From an uncultured Clostridia bacterium (lineage in GTDB: Bacteria; Bacillota; Clostridia; Oscillospirales; Ruminococcaceae): DNA of 64,000 nucleotides. The position numbers and the translations under genes are program-made. The notes beneath the pieces were generated by a model, which worked only from the letters and a program-made list of their open reading frames with translations, did not search any database and was not told the origin of the DNA. Below, one piece after another: positions 63,905 through 64,000 of the stretch (position 1 is the stretch's first letter; the number at the start of each line of letters is the position of its first letter). The stretch spans positions 1 through 64,000 of the forward strand of contig CALXHI010000022.1 in assembly GCA_944388075.1 (NCBI GenBank), in the 5' to 3' direction.

Positions 63905-63933
63905 TTGACTTTTTGGAGAATATATGATATGAT
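63905..63933 (+). promoter_or_regulatory. Promoter of a gene beyond the right edge
   Basis: TTGACT and TATGAT with a 17-nt spacer, reading rightward. Bases 63934-64000 show no clear start. Confidence 0.5.
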
Positions 63934-64000
63934 AAAGAGGAATCGGAATAGACCGATTTTCACACATATCAGAACCATAGAAATTTATGCAATCGGATGA

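Overview
The window reads as chromosomal DNA of a cellulosome-forming, anaerobic Firmicute, most like the cellulolytic ruminococci (Ruminococcus champanellensis / R. flavefaciens type). The evidence is three secreted glycoside hydrolases with C-terminal dockerins (one GH5, two GH9) joined by Thr-rich linkers, a secreted cohesin-GH25 protein, a pyrophosphate-type phosphofructokinase, the [FeFe]-hydrogenase maturase HydF, and clostridial sporulation genes (sigG, yabP, yabQ, a Spo0A-like regulator). Species assignment is inference.

Layout. 1-3.1 kb is a decayed mobile-element segment beside the 3' end of a tRNA-Thr: a Thr-rich lipoprotein with a start-proximal frameshift, a methyltransferase remnant, a flavodoxin, a DUF4314 protein and a truncated element-type protein. 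3.4-8.9 kb holds the cohesin-GH25 protein, dUTPase, small genes (DUF4321, HMA, PHP), PPi-type Pfk and a rhomboid protease. 9-17 kb holds an ABC-2 exporter (ATPase plus two permeases), a GT2-GtrA glycosyltransferase with a phosphodiester glycosidase-like protein, and an SGNH lipoprotein. 17-24.8 kb is a DNA-maintenance run: radC, uvrB, a HAD phosphatase and dnaE, followed by an orphan sugar-ABC permease. 25-27.4 kb has an unknown membrane protein and the GH5 cellulase; then come hydF, and eno on the opposite strand. 30-36.4 kb carries an MmcQ-like gene, a dGTPase, a histidine phosphatase, trkA/trkH and a patatin. 36.5-39.7 kb (minus) is lepA, a zinc-ribbon membrane protein and hemW. 40-44.2 kb holds the two GH9 cellulosomal enzymes. 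44.3-52.5 kb carries a metallophosphoesterase, sigG, a YigZ-like gene, tmcAL divergent from ackA, cdd, a palindromic repeat element, an OppA-like lipoprotein and exonuclease III. 52.6-54.9 kb has an AT-rich foreign-looking gene and the conserved yabP-yabQ-divIC-yabR cluster. 55-58 kb is a Pit phosphate transporter with its DUF47 partner, and alr. 58.4-63.8 kb (minus) is the Spo0A-like gene and a five-gene run from an AGCS symporter to a small membrane protein.

How it fits together. Plant-polymer degradation at the cell surface (dockerin enzymes and a cohesin carrier) feeds glycolysis (Pfk, enolase), with acetate kinase and hydrogenase maturation on the fermentation side. The most unusual items are the cohesin-GH25 fusion, a Spo0A-type DNA-binding protein whose receiver domain has lost every phosphorylation residue, and a family of short palindromic repeats that abut stop codons. 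All coordinates and motifs were read by eye; family names come from memory and no database was searched.
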